This document shows, piece by piece, positions 27,119 to 35,201 of a stretch of DNA of 64,000 nucleotides (position 1 is the stretch's first letter; each line of letters starts with the position of its first letter). The position numbers and the translations under genes are program-made. This stretch comes from Arenibacter sp040216555. Its GTDB lineage: Bacteria > Bacteroidota > Bacteroidia > Flavobacteriales > Flavobacteriaceae. The DNA is taken from assembly GCA_040216555.1 (NCBI GenBank), contig JAVJOW010000038.1, forward strand, positions 434,001 to 498,000. Direction: 5' to 3'. The notes beneath the pieces were generated by a model, which did not search any database, was not told the origin of the DNA, and was given only the letters and a program-made list of their open reading frames with translations.

Positions 27119-27985
27119 TTAATCATGTGGAATTGGAGTATTCCGACTTTCATCTATAAACAGTTCATTTAGACTATCCCGTAACGCGGAATTATCATAC
27201 CTCTTAACATTTCCACTGTCATCCATTTGGGTCGTGGCTTTGGTGTTAATTACAATGACCCCTCCTACTCCCATAGGTCCATATCTGGAAATCGCAGCAT
27301 TACGCTCCAGAATAGCAACACGGTCTATATCATGTGAGGATAGATACGTAGGTGCGGTTTCATGTATAAACCCATCCACATCAAAAATGGCTTTCGGAGG
27401 TGTTCCGATGGAATCATAAATGGAATAAGCTATTCTACGCAAATACACCTTTACTTCAGGCACTCGAACAACTCTCATGCTAGGACTATAATTCATCAGA
27501 GAGGTTAAAAAATCTGGTCCTGTAGCCACCAAATCCTTACCGTTAATCACCTGAAAGGACGATGAAGAACGGTCCTTATTTAAAACGCCCCTTGAGGACT
27601 TGACAAGATTTGTGTTATTGGGAAATTCAGCCAATATATCTTTTTGGGTTTTTCGTTTCCTTTTAGTTAAGGTCACTTCGTCCAAGTTGGTTACCATTGG
27701 GGATAGGACTATTTCAAGTTCCTCTTGCGTTTCCGGAACGGCACGTTCATAAGTGCCATAGCCAAGGGAAGAGAACACTAAAACCTCATTGGCTTGTACC
27801 CTTAAGGAGAACCAACCGCTTTCATCCGTTTGTGTTCCACGCTGAGTACCTTTGAGAAGAATATTTACGTTTGGAATAGGTGTATCCCATACATCGGTCA
27901 CCCTTCCCGAAATGTTTATTTCGGAAGTTTGGGAATAAAATGGTAGTGCAGACCATAAAAACAAAAAAGGCAGCCAATTTTTCAT
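27119..27985 (-). CDS. Carboxypeptidase-regulatory domain plus plug-like domain, no barrel
   Basis: 288 residues from the ATG at 27985 (MKNWLPF), which gives a clean signal peptide; an ATG at 28003 adds six. It has a CarboxypepD_reg-like domain (about 20-95: SGRVTDVWDTPIPNVNILLKGTQ and DESGWFSLRV). A plug-like segment follows (about 130-270) with LTSLMNYSPSMRVVR, FDVDGF and MGVGGVIVINTKA, as in SusC/RagA plugs. The beta-barrel that would normally follow is absent, and the gene ends cleanly at IPHD. It may be a stand-alone plug-like protein or a truncated receptor. Convergent with the preceding plus-strand gene. Confidence 0.72.
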   Translation of the reverse strand: MKNWLPFLFLWSALPFYSQTSEINISGRVTDVWDTPIPNVNILLKGTQRGTQTDESGWFSLRVQANEVLVFSSLGYGTYERAVPETQEELEIVLSPMVTNLDEVTLTKRKRKTQKDILAEFPNNTNLVKSSRGVLNKDRSSSSFQVINGKDLVATGPDFLTSLMNYSPSMRVVRVPEVKVYLRRIAYSIYDSIGTPPKAIFDVDGFIHETAPTYLSSHDIDRVAILERNAAISRYGPMGVGGVIVINTKATTQMDDSGNVKRYDNSALRDSLNELFIDESRNTPIPHD

Positions 27986-28003
27986 AAGGGTCAAATATCC
28001 CAA

Positions 28004-28493
28004 CCTGTTTTGATGAAATCCAATTGGGAAATAGCTAGTACTAAAGATAATGAAAAGTGTTTCTTTTAATTCTAAAACCTTTGGTTAAGGTGAATTATTT
28101 AGTGGCTCTTCAAGACAGCCATTATAACTATTAGTATTGGGAATGGGGGTGCAATCCTTGTTGTAAAGAATCTTTTACCTGCTGAAAATTGATTTTTTTG
28201 TATCCACTTAAATGGTAGCACGCTGTTTTTTGAAGTAGGTAAATTTTCAAAATATCATAAAAAGCCGCTTTCACCACATAATAACCCTATTTCCCAACAT
28301 TAATTTCCTTCAACCGTACAACCAATATACTTTAGTAGTGTAATAAAAAACGAATTAATAATTTTTTCATTTTCATATAGTGTTCTCGTAAAAGAGCTTT
28401 GTCCTAAAAGATAAGGCTCTTTTTAGTTTTAGGCCTTTTGGGATTGCTAAAAGATAAGGAGCAATTGTTTTATTATAGCATTGGTAAATTAAA
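28004..28493. other. Intergenic region carrying a hairpin repeat
   Basis: Its right part holds repeat copy 1 (28332-28430), described separately. The left part (28004-28330) is AT-rich and I see no gene or full promoter match there. Confidence 0.45.
28332..28430 (-). repeat. Hairpin plus micro-ORF repeat, copy 1
   Basis: The segment 28362-28430 is nearly identical to 29264-29330. Read on the minus strand, it starts with a terminator-like hairpin (AAGAGCCTT ... AAGCTCTTTT with one wobble pair). It continues with an invariant ACGAGAACACTATATGAAAATG and then an open frame of 14 codons (28332-28376) beginning MKMKKLL. The hairpin lies about 65 bases after the stop of the minimal DEAD-box gene, so it is likely that gene's terminator. 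The strict conservation beyond the hairpin is not needed for termination and is unexplained. Confidence 0.6.
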
Positions 28494-29111
28494 TCACTCC
28501 CCTACCTCAACAATCTGTGCATTGGCCATAAATAAATCCTGCATCCGCTCCATACGGCTATCGAACTTGGTGGAAAAAATGGCATACTGACATCTGTCCA
28601 AACTTTCAGGGATTCGGATGACATCGGAAAAAGGGCTGGGTTTGGATAGGAACTCCGCATCGTCCACAATAAATATCTTTAATTTTCCTAGATTGATACC
28701 GTTGAGGTAAAAGATCTTGCTCAATCTTTTTGGCGTGGCAATAACAATATCCACTCCTTCAAAAATTTCATTTCTCTGGGCCTCTATATTGTGTTCCTCG
28801 TACACTGGGTAAATGCGCAGATCCATTCTTCGTGTAAAGCGTTCAAATTCACTTTGCAGGGCCAATGCCGCTTCTTTGTCCTTAACGAAGATCAAGGCTC
28901 TTGGAGCCTCCTCAAAAGCTGCGCAATTTAATTTTTGAAACGTACTGATTATAATGGAGGTAGTTTTGCCTGCACCGTCGGGCGCTATGCCAAAAACACT
29001 GGCCCCCCCTTTTAATTTTGAGAGGATTGCTTTTTGAAATGGAAGTGGTTCCTTAATTCCCTGCTTCTCCAACGCCTCCTTTAACTGTTCCTGTATTTTT
29101 TTGAATGCCAT
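28494..29111 (-). CDS. Minimal DEAD/DEAH-box helicase domain protein
   Basis: 205 residues, only the first RecA-like domain of a DEAD-box helicase. It has a Q-motif-like Q26 (LPFQKAIL), Walker A GIAPDGAGKT (41-50), the ATPxRL motif IATPKRL (124-130), motif II VDDAE (149-153) in place of DEAD, and IFSTKF (178-183) for the SAT motif. The second RecA domain (motifs IV-VI) is missing although the gene ends normally and no downstream remnant frame is seen. It therefore may bind ATP and RNA without unwinding, or act with a partner. Downstream of menB on the same strand, flanked by two copies of a repeat. Confidence 0.8.
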   Translation of the reverse strand: MAFKKIQEQLKEALEKQGIKEPLPFQKAILSKLKGGASVFGIAPDGAGKTTSIIISTFQKLNCAAFEEAPRALIFVKDKEAALALQSEFERFTRRMDLRIYPVYEEHNIEAQRNEIFEGVDIVIATPKRLSKIFYLNGINLGKLKIFIVDDAEFLSKPSPFSDVIRIPESLDRCQYAIFSTKFDSRMERMQDLFMANAQIVEVGE

Positions 29112-29226
29112 ATTTTAGTGTTAACTACTCCAATTCTTATTTTTTTATTTTGGTAAATAACAAGTTTCCCTTGCCAAACCACAACTTTTGATCACTTCAC
29201 AACAATAGTTTCGGCATCATGGTTTT

Positions 29227-29330
29227 CTAGACTACTTTGGCTATGTAATAAAGAAATAAAAGATTTTTCATTTTCATATAGTGTTCTCGTAAAAGAGCCT
29301 TGATCCAAAAGACAAGGCTCTTTTTAGTTT
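29227..29330 (-). repeat. Hairpin plus micro-ORF repeat, copy 2
   Basis: The segment 29264-29330 matches copy 1. On the minus strand the hairpin pairs AAAAGAGCCTT with AAGGCTCTTTT around a 12-base loop. It sits 33 bases after the menB stop, so it is a good terminator for menB. Next comes the invariant ACGAGAACACTATATGAAAATG and an open frame of 16 codons (29227-29277) beginning MKMKNLL, similar in its first residues to the one in copy 1. The DEAD-box start lies 116 bases beyond it. Confidence 0.65.
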
Positions 29331-29362
29331 CCAAGGTTTTGGAAACTTTTATGGCTAATTGG

Positions 29363-30208
29363 TTAAGGAATCCAATTGTTCTTACCGAAATTTGGCTTTC
29401 GTTTTTCCAAAAAAGCATTTCTTCCTTCTTTTGCTTCTTCTGTCATATAGGCCAATCTTGTTGCTTCACCTGCAAATACCTGCTGCCCTACCATGCCGTC
29501 ATCGGTAAGGTTCATGGCAAATTTTAGCATTTTTATGGAGGTTGGCGATTTTTCAAGTATTTCCTGTGCCCAATCGTAAGCCGTATCCTCCAATTCCTCA
29601 TGGGGAATAACCGCATTTACCATTCCCATTTCCAAAGCCTCTTGGGCCGAATAATTCCTGCCTAGGAAAAATATCTCCCTGGCCTTTTTTTGCCCCACCA
29701 TCTTTGCCAGGTAGGCCGATCCGTACCCACCGTCAAAACTTGTTACATCCGCATCTGTCTGTTTAAAGATTGCATGTTCCATGCTTGCTAGGGTTAGATC
29801 GCAGACCACATGTAAGCTGTGGCCACCACCAACGGCCCAACCAGGAACCACGGCAATGACCACCTTGGGCATAAACCTTATTAGTCGTTGTACCTCCAAA
29901 ATATTTAAGCGATGCATGCCATCTTCTCCAACATAGCCCTTATGACCCCTAGCCTTTTGATCGCCTCCACTACAAAACGAATACACTCCATCCTTGGTCG
30001 AGGGGCCTTCGGCAGAAAGTAGGACAACACCTATACTTGTATCTTCTTGGGCATCGTAAAACGCTTGATATAGTTCACTTGTGGTCTTGGGCCTAAAGGC
30101 ATTTCTAACGTTGGGCCTGTTAAAGGCAATTCTGGCAACGCCATCACATTTCTTATACGTGATATCCTCAAATTCCTTAACTACTTTCCAATCAATTTTT
30201 TTGCTCAT
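29363..30208 (-). CDS. menB: 1,4-dihydroxy-2-naphthoyl-CoA synthase MenB
   Basis: 281 residues, crotonase fold. The start is MenB-like (VKEFEDITYKKCDGVARIAFNRPNVRNAF). Also seen are an oxyanion-hole region with SFCSGGDQKARG, the catalytic segment PGWAVGGGHSLHVVCDLTLAS, and TDADVTSFDGGYGSAYL with the conserved Asp and Tyr. The end has FLEKRKPNF. It closes the second ring in menaquinone synthesis by converting o-succinylbenzoyl-CoA. The neighbouring genes are not men genes, so the pathway is split. Its transcript probably ends in repeat copy 2. Confidence 0.93.
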   Translation of the reverse strand: MSKKIDWKVVKEFEDITYKKCDGVARIAFNRPNVRNAFRPKTTSELYQAFYDAQEDTSIGVVLLSAEGPSTKDGVYSFCSGGDQKARGHKGYVGEDGMHRLNILEVQRLIRFMPKVVIAVVPGWAVGGGHSLHVVCDLTLASMEHAIFKQTDADVTSFDGGYGSAYLAKMVGQKKAREIFFLGRNYSAQEALEMGMVNAVIPHEELEDTAYDWAQEILEKSPTSIKMLKFAMNLTDDGMVGQQVFAGEATRLAYMTEEAKEGRNAFLEKRKPNFGKNNWIP

Positions 30209-30273
30209 TTCAAAAACGGTTTAACAGTTATCAAAGATAATACTCTTTATTTTGGCAAGTTTCGGCCATTTGT

Positions 30274-31536
30274 TTATTCCAATTGTGGTTTGCTATTTTT
30301 TTCTGAGATCCATTTGGACATAAATTTGGTACTGGCCAAGCTATGGTGCAAGAGCATGGTACCTATAAAATTGCTAGCTCTATGTTCTTCCAGGTTCTTG
30401 GTGAGCAGCTCAATTTTATCCCATAATTTTATTTGCAGAACGGCTTTGTTATAAAAGCTGTTTATAATGTCTGTTCCATGCTGTCTGGCAATAGACCATT
30501 TATCTTCATTTTGGTACAGGAAAATGGCAGCCTTGGCAAAAGTTTCCATATCATTGGCAATCATTCCGTTCCATGGTAAGTTTTCGCATATGCCCTCAGC
30601 ACCAATTTCTGTCGTAATGCTAGGGGTGCCGTTTAGCATACCGCTCAGCAGTTTGCCTTTTATTCCCGCTCCAAATTTTAATGGCGCCAGATTTAATCTA
30701 GCCTGGGATATAACCTCATTAGCATCATTGGCATGACCCATAATGTGAAACCCTTGTTTTGGACTGTTCAATTGTTTAATGCTTTCTGGCAAATAGGCCC
30801 CGTAAATAAATAGATTGGCAAGGGGCAATTCCTTTCGGATCAAGGGCCAAATATCTTTTTTAAGGGTTTGGACGGCGTCTATATTTGGTGCATGTTTCCC
30901 ATTGCCTATACATACAAAATCCTTTTTTTGATCAAAATGGAGCCAATCGTTTTGCCTTTCTTCATCAATGGCATCATACATCATGGGTAAATGCAGGAGT
31001 AGTTTGGGATCCATTTTCACGGTCTTGGTCAGAAGCTCCATTTCATGTAGGGAAATGATCAAACTAAGATCACATCTATAAATACTGGCCATTTCCCTTT
31101 TAGTCTGGTCTTGGTCCAACCAAAATTGTTCGGTACAGGGAATGGATTTTTTATAAGCCAACTGTCTAGCAATTCTAAGGGAATGTAAATCTTCGGTGTC
31201 CAAAATACGCAGGGCATTTGGTGCATTTTCTACAACGCGCCATCCAAATTGTTCTTCTGTCATAAAACGATCAAAAAGAACTATGTCCGGATCTAAATCC
31301 CTTAAAAAAGTATCAAAACTGGAATGGTTGAGGAGAATGGTTTTTATGCGAACCCCAAGGCTGTCAAGATCAAAGGAGAATTCACTTTCTGCCGCAGTAC
31401 TGGCAAAGGTTATCCGGTAATCCTGCTCTAAAAAAAAATGGATCAATTGCAGCATCCTTCCTCCAGCTGCCGTAGTATTGGGCTCCGGCCATACATAGCC
31501 AATGATCAATATTTTTTTGTCTATTCTTGGGAGCAT
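30274..31536 (-). CDS. GT4-type glycosyltransferase
   Basis: 420 residues, GT-B fold. The N-terminal half opens with ILIIGYVWPEPNTTAAGGRM, the acceptor-side pattern. The C-terminal half has FVCIGNGKHAPNIDAV, FIYGAYLP, GFHIMGHANDANEVI and NLAPLKFGAGIKGKLLSGM followed by TEIGAEGI, the nucleotide-sugar binding pattern of family 4. It transfers a sugar from an NDP-sugar to an acceptor that cannot be predicted. Six bases separate it from the upstream helicase gene, so the two are probably one transcript. Confidence 0.82.
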   Translation of the reverse strand: MLPRIDKKILIIGYVWPEPNTTAAGGRMLQLIHFFLEQDYRITFASTAAESEFSFDLDSLGVRIKTILLNHSSFDTFLRDLDPDIVLFDRFMTEEQFGWRVVENAPNALRILDTEDLHSLRIARQLAYKKSIPCTEQFWLDQDQTKREMASIYRCDLSLIISLHEMELLTKTVKMDPKLLLHLPMMYDAIDEERQNDWLHFDQKKDFVCIGNGKHAPNIDAVQTLKKDIWPLIRKELPLANLFIYGAYLPESIKQLNSPKQGFHIMGHANDANEVISQARLNLAPLKFGAGIKGKLLSGMLNGTPSITTEIGAEGICENLPWNGMIANDMETFAKAAIFLYQNEDKWSIARQHGTDIINSFYNKAVLQIKLWDKIELLTKNLEEHRASNFIGTMLLHHSLASTKFMSKWISEKNSKPQLE

Positions 31537-31541
31537 GTGTT

Positions 31542-33053
31542 CTATAAACGCTTGGCGAATTTCTGGCTGATTTTGGAACGTAGTTTACGCTCATAATCTT
31601 CCTCCAACCATTCCTTGTAGTTTTTGGTATTGTTCATTATGCAATAGGAATATTGGCGCACGCGGTAAGCGATCTCTTCCTTTAATTTTTTGGCCAGGAT
31701 ACGGGCATCAAATACATCCTCACTGTTTTCCACGCATATGGTAGCGTGTTGTTCAATACTGTTCTCCAGAACGGTTTTGGATTTAAGTCCCTGGGCAAAA
31801 ACTTTTTTGTATTCTGCTTTGATGTCGAATTCGATATTTTTGGACTTGCTGAACAACGCCTTGAGGTCGGCCGGCATCTCGTAGACAAAATCCCGTTCTA
31901 TATCTTCATCATTTTTTATGCTTTCCAAAAAGAAATCCGGGAAATGAAAAATCTCCTGCCAATCTATGGGAGCGTTCCAAAGGCCAAATCGGGCTACATT
32001 GTTCCCAAGATCCACCACTGTAAACTCATTTTTATTGGGCAATATTCTGGAACCCCGTCCTATCATCTGAAAGTAAAGGGTCAAGGATTTGGTAGCCCTA
32101 TTTAAAATAATGGTTTCCACAGTGGGTTCGTCGAATCCAGTGGTCAATATACTCACCGAGGTGAGAATCGCATCAGGGGTTTTTGAAAACCATTTTAAAA
32201 TTTCTTTACGCTCGGAGGCACTGTTCTTATTATCTAAATGCCGAATGTTATACCCTGCCTTTTTAAAGGTCTCATAAACATATAGGGAGGTATTGATACC
32301 ATTATTAAAAATAAGGGTTTTGGTACCTTTAGCAATCTCTTCATAGGCATTTACCAATTTGGTAAGCATGTTCTGGTTGCCATATAGCTCGTCCGAGGAT
32401 TTTACCGTGTAGTCACCGCTAATGCCCAATTTTAAGCTTTTAAGGCTTACATCGTAATTGTACATATTGGCCTTGGCCAAAAAATTCTTGTCAATGAGCG
32501 ATGATATGGATTCGCCCACGATCAACTTCTGATAGTGGTCCTTCATCGGGAGTTTTATATTGGAACTTAAGGGCGTTGCAGTTACCCCAAGGATAATAGA
32601 CTTTTTAAAATATTTGAATAATTTTCTAAAGGAATTGTAATGTGCTTCATCAATAATAACAAGTCCAATATCATTTATCTTCACCTTTTCATCCTGTAGT
32701 CTATTATTGAGGGTTTCTACCATGGCCACGAAGCACATATATTGGTCCTGGTCCTGTAATTCCTTTACCTCGCTATTGATTATTTTGTTTTTAACGCCAA
32801 ATCCCTTTAACATCTTGGAGGTTTGGCTGCTCAATTCAATTCTATGGGTAAGTACTACTACCTTCTTATTGGTTTTATGAATATATCTTTTGGCAATTTC
32901 CGAGAAAACAACCGTTTTACCTCCACCTGTGGGCAATTGGTATAATAGGTTCATGTCGTCCGGGGATTCCTCCAAACACTTAAAAATAGTGTTCAGGTCT
33001 TCCTCTTGATAATCATAAAGGGTTTTTTCCGTACTTTCTTTAGGTAGCTCCAA
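31542..33053 (-). CDS. Superfamily 2 DEAH-type helicase
   Basis: 503 residues; the frame starts with TTG and the next Met is too far in, so a non-ATG start is likely. Motifs in order: Walker A LPTGGGKTVVF (about 41-51), VVLTHRIEL (Ia), DEAH in VIIDEAHYNS, GVTATPL (III), TLIFNNGI, TSVSILTTGFDEP (V) and MIGRGSRI (VI). Both RecA domains are present, followed by a 150-residue tail. This is the organisation of RadD/YejH-like and type-III-restriction-like helicases that work on DNA. Which pathway it serves is not shown by its neighbours (a glycosyltransferase and MenB). Confidence 0.85.
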   Translation of the reverse strand: MELPKESTEKTLYDYQEEDLNTIFKCLEESPDDMNLLYQLPTGGGKTVVFSEIAKRYIHKTNKKVVVLTHRIELSSQTSKMLKGFGVKNKIINSEVKELQDQDQYMCFVAMVETLNNRLQDEKVKINDIGLVIIDEAHYNSFRKLFKYFKKSIILGVTATPLSSNIKLPMKDHYQKLIVGESISSLIDKNFLAKANMYNYDVSLKSLKLGISGDYTVKSSDELYGNQNMLTKLVNAYEEIAKGTKTLIFNNGINTSLYVYETFKKAGYNIRHLDNKNSASERKEILKWFSKTPDAILTSVSILTTGFDEPTVETIILNRATKSLTLYFQMIGRGSRILPNKNEFTVVDLGNNVARFGLWNAPIDWQEIFHFPDFFLESIKNDEDIERDFVYEMPADLKALFSKSKNIEFDIKAEYKKVFAQGLKSKTVLENSIEQHATICVENSEDVFDARILAKKLKEEIAYRVRQYSYCIMNNTKNYKEWLEEDYERKLRSKISQKFAKRL

Positions 33054-33245
33054 ATGGGAAATGAAATTTTTTAAAATTAAGAAAAATCAAACCTTACAAA
33101 ATTAAGAGTTTTTTGTGCCGGTTTCAAATTTATAAGGCAAAAACATGAAATTGGGATTGCTTATGGGGTACTTTTAAGAAGAGAACTCCCAAGGGCAAGG
33201 GGCAGCAAAAGCGATTAAATAGGAGAAAACGAAGCTAACTTGAGG

Positions 33246-33755
33246 TTAGTCTATAATGTCCAAAGACTTTGAGAAGTCCTCCCTGTTGGGCCAATCGTGA
33301 TTCTGGGTAAATGTATAACAGGTAACAATTCTGTCCTTAAAAACGCTTAAAAGGCCATTTAATGAAACAAATTGGACCAGGTCGTTAAAGGAGTTGCCCA
33401 TACTTTTATAGAAAGTCTCCGGGACATTTTTCTCCAGTGAAAAAGATTGGGCTACTTCCAAGTTGTACAACATAAGATCTGCTGTTAAGTGTGGGTCTAC
33501 TCCCAATTTCACAAAGTGTTTTATGTATTTTTGGGCAACGGACCTTCTGGCCTTGGGCCTTTTTCTTTTTAAGGGAAAGTATTCATTGGAAATCTTTATT
33601 TTTGCATCCTGCACCAGCTTATCTTCCTTAGGATTGAAAACAAAATCGTAATATTCCTTTACTACTGGAAATTTGCGATATAAGTCTATTAATTGCTCTT
33701 CCAGCTCCTTTTTTTTTAATTCCGATAAATATTTTACCAATGCCCTTTTACTCAT
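33246..33755 (-). CDS. Conserved hypothetical protein, DUF6155-like
   Basis: 169 residues, mostly helical, basic and cytoplasmic. The start, with repeated Lys/Glu and LYRKFPVVKEYYDFVFNP, is the pattern I associate with DUF6155. The middle has KRKRPKARRSVAQKYIKHF and then LTADLMLYNLEVAQSFS. No catalytic motif can be pointed to. Divergent from the sigma-factor gene across a 219-base spacer. The family label is from memory of the pattern and is moderately sure. Confidence 0.6.
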   Translation of the reverse strand: MSKRALVKYLSELKKKELEEQLIDLYRKFPVVKEYYDFVFNPKEDKLVQDAKIKISNEYFPLKRKRPKARRSVAQKYIKHFVKLGVDPHLTADLMLYNLEVAQSFSLEKNVPETFYKSMGNSFNDLVQFVSLNGLLSVFKDRIVTCYTFTQNHDWPNREDFSKSLDIID

Positions 33756-33974
33756 TCTCCAAATTAATTCGATTTGAACTTAAGAATTGCAATTAATTAT
33801 TAAAAAACTAAAATATAGCATAATAGGGTAAATTAGTATTTTAATATTTGGATTAAACAATGAATATCATAAACTTCTCATAAAATGTGTATAAGTAATA
33901 CTGCTTCCCTTGGAAAAGACGTAAAAAAAAGGTATACTGAGAGATTAACACTTCAAAATCCAAATAAAAAATAT

Positions 33975-34838
33975 ATGAGGCAACTAAAGATTATCAAGCA
34001 GGTTACGAATAGGGAATCCAAATCATTGGACAAATATCTGCAGGATATCAGTAAAATAGAGTTGATCACCGCTAATGAAGAGGTTGAATTGGCTCAAAAA
34101 ATTAGGGATGGGGATCAAATTGCCTTGGAAAAACTTACCACAGCTAATTTGAGATTTGTGGTTTCTGTTGCCAAACAATATCAAAATCAAGGTTTGAAGC
34201 TCCCTGATTTAATCAATGAAGGAAATGTTGGATTGGTCAAAGCGGCTAAGCGTTTTGATGAAACAAGAGGGTTTAAATTTATATCTTACGCAGTTTGGTG
34301 GATACGTCAAGCTATATTACAGGCACTGGCAGAACAGTCCAGGGTTGTGCGCTTACCGCTCAACAAAATAGGCTCAATAAATAAAATAAAAAAAACCTTT
34401 TCATATTTGGAGCAGGCCCATCAAAGGCCACCATCACCCGAGGAGATAGCCACAGAATTGGAAATGTCCGTTAGCGAGGTAAAACAGTCCTTAAAAAATT
34501 CAGGTAGACACGTTTCCATGGATGCGCCCTTAAAGGAGGGAGAGGATTCCAATCTGTACGATGTAATTCGTTCCGGAGAGTCCCCAAGACCGGATATGTT
34601 TCTGTTACAGCAGTCCTTAAATACTGAGATCAATAGGGCTTTGGATACGCTTTCCCAAAGGGAGGCAGATGTTGTTAAATTGTATTACGGTATTGGCGAT
34701 CAACAATCCATGACCTTGGCAGAAATTGGACTCACTTTTGACCTTACAAGGGAACGGGTAAGGCAGATAAGGGAAAAAGCTATTAGAAAGCTTCGCCATA
34801 ACTCCAGGAGTAAATTGCTCAAAACCTATTTGGGATAG
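33975..34838 (+). CDS. rpoD: RpoD-type RNA polymerase sigma factor
   Basis: 287 residues from the ATG at 33975 (MRQLKIIKQ), the usual start and length of the Bacteroidota primary sigma factor; an upstream ATG at 33885 would add 30 atypical residues. Region 1.2 (SLDKYLQDISK), region 2 (LPDLINEGNVGLVKAAKRF and FISYAVWWIRQ), region 3 (GRHVSMDAPLKEGEDSN) and region 4.2 (FDLTRERVRQIREKAIRKL) are intact. It recruits polymerase to promoters of TTTG/TAnnTTTG type. Several positions differ from the usual flavobacterial RpoD (for instance SLVQSL-type changes in region 3 and QSMTLAEIGLTF in region 4), so it may be a second RpoD-like copy. A strong terminator follows. Confidence 0.85.
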   Translation: MRQLKIIKQVTNRESKSLDKYLQDISKIELITANEEVELAQKIRDGDQIALEKLTTANLRFVVSVAKQYQNQGLKLPDLINEGNVGLVKAAKRFDETRGFKFISYAVWWIRQAILQALAEQSRVVRLPLNKIGSINKIKKTFSYLEQAHQRPPSPEEIATELEMSVSEVKQSLKNSGRHVSMDAPLKEGEDSNLYDVIRSGESPRPDMFLLQQSLNTEINRALDTLSQREADVVKLYYGIGDQQSMTLAEIGLTFDLTRERVRQIREKAIRKLRHNSRSKLLKTYLG

Positions 34839-34853
34839 ATGACCCAAAACAAA

Positions 34854-34893
34854 GAGGCCGAATAAAATAGCATTTTATTCGGCCTCCTTGTTT
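34854..34893. terminator. Strong bidirectional intrinsic terminator
   Basis: A perfect 15-base stem (34854-34868, starting GAGGCCG, with 34872-34886, ending CGGCCTC) around the 3-base loop AGC, with T-rich sequence on one side and A-rich on the other. It ends the rpoD transcript and, in the other direction, would end the transcript of the two small proteins at 34907-35145. Confidence 0.9.
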
Positions 34894-34906
34894 CAAAGTT
34901 ATGGGT

Positions 34907-35008
34907 TTAAGAATAACTTAATTTACTGATATTGAAATCGATTAGAATTTCATTTAAATCTTCAATGAAGTTTAAATAAGCTGCGTTGTCTGGATTTTGT
35001 TTTGCCAT
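34907..35008 (-). CDS. Small protein with YLxFxxDLNEIL core, second of a tandem pair
   Basis: 33 residues, ATG to TAA, beginning MAKQNPDNAAYLNFIEDL. It shares a core (YLxFxxDLNEIL, then L and Y near the end) with the 32-residue frame just upstream, about 11 identities over 25 aligned residues. The two also share a 17-base identical stretch in DNA. That two adjacent tiny frames encode similar acidic-amphipathic peptides suggests they are real and arose by tandem duplication. No signal sequence or double-Gly leader. Ends 21 bases before the terminator stem. Family not recognised. Confidence 0.5.
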   Translation of the reverse strand: MAKQNPDNAAYLNFIEDLNEILIDFNISKLSYS

Positions 35009-35046
35009 CTCAATAGGGGTTTTTAGATTCTGAATTCCGGGCCGAA

Positions 35047-35145
35047 CTACATGTAGTCCAACTCAGCCAATTCGTTTAAACTCAAAATTTCATTTAAATC
35101 TTGTAGGAATGCTAAGTATTCCTCTCCGTAGGTGTCGTATAACAT
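35047..35145 (-). CDS. Small protein with YLxFxxDLNEIL core, first of a tandem pair
   Basis: 32 residues, ATG to TAG, beginning MLYDTYGEEYLAFLQDL and ending ELDYM. Strongly acidic, likely one amphipathic helix. It resembles the next frame on the same strand (38-base spacer) in the YLxFxxDLNEIL core. A near-consensus promoter box lies about 49 bases upstream of the ATG. Too small for standard gene calling. Function unknown; regulatory peptide, small binding partner of the neighbouring signalling proteins, or peptide modifier substrate are all open. Confidence 0.5.
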   Translation of the reverse strand: MLYDTYGEEYLAFLQDLNEILSLNELAELDYM

Positions 35146-35193
35146 AGTAAGACTTGGTTTAGGTTATTATTGTTTGGGTCAATAATTATACTG

Positions 35194-35201
35194 TAAACAT
35201 A
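35194..35201 (-). promoter_or_regulatory. Candidate -7 box for the tandem small proteins
   Basis: On the minus strand it reads TATGTTTA, one base away from TAnnTTTG. TTGG lies 19 bases further upstream, close to the -33 TTTG element at standard spacing. Position is suitable for a transcript beginning about 40 bases before the first small frame. Confidence 0.35.

Noticed and set aside
29227..29418. A 63-residue minus-strand frame spanning the end of menB and repeat copy 2
   Set aside because: Its first part is an out-of-frame copy of the menB 3' end; only the last 16 codons coincide with the repeat's micro-frame, which is reported separately.
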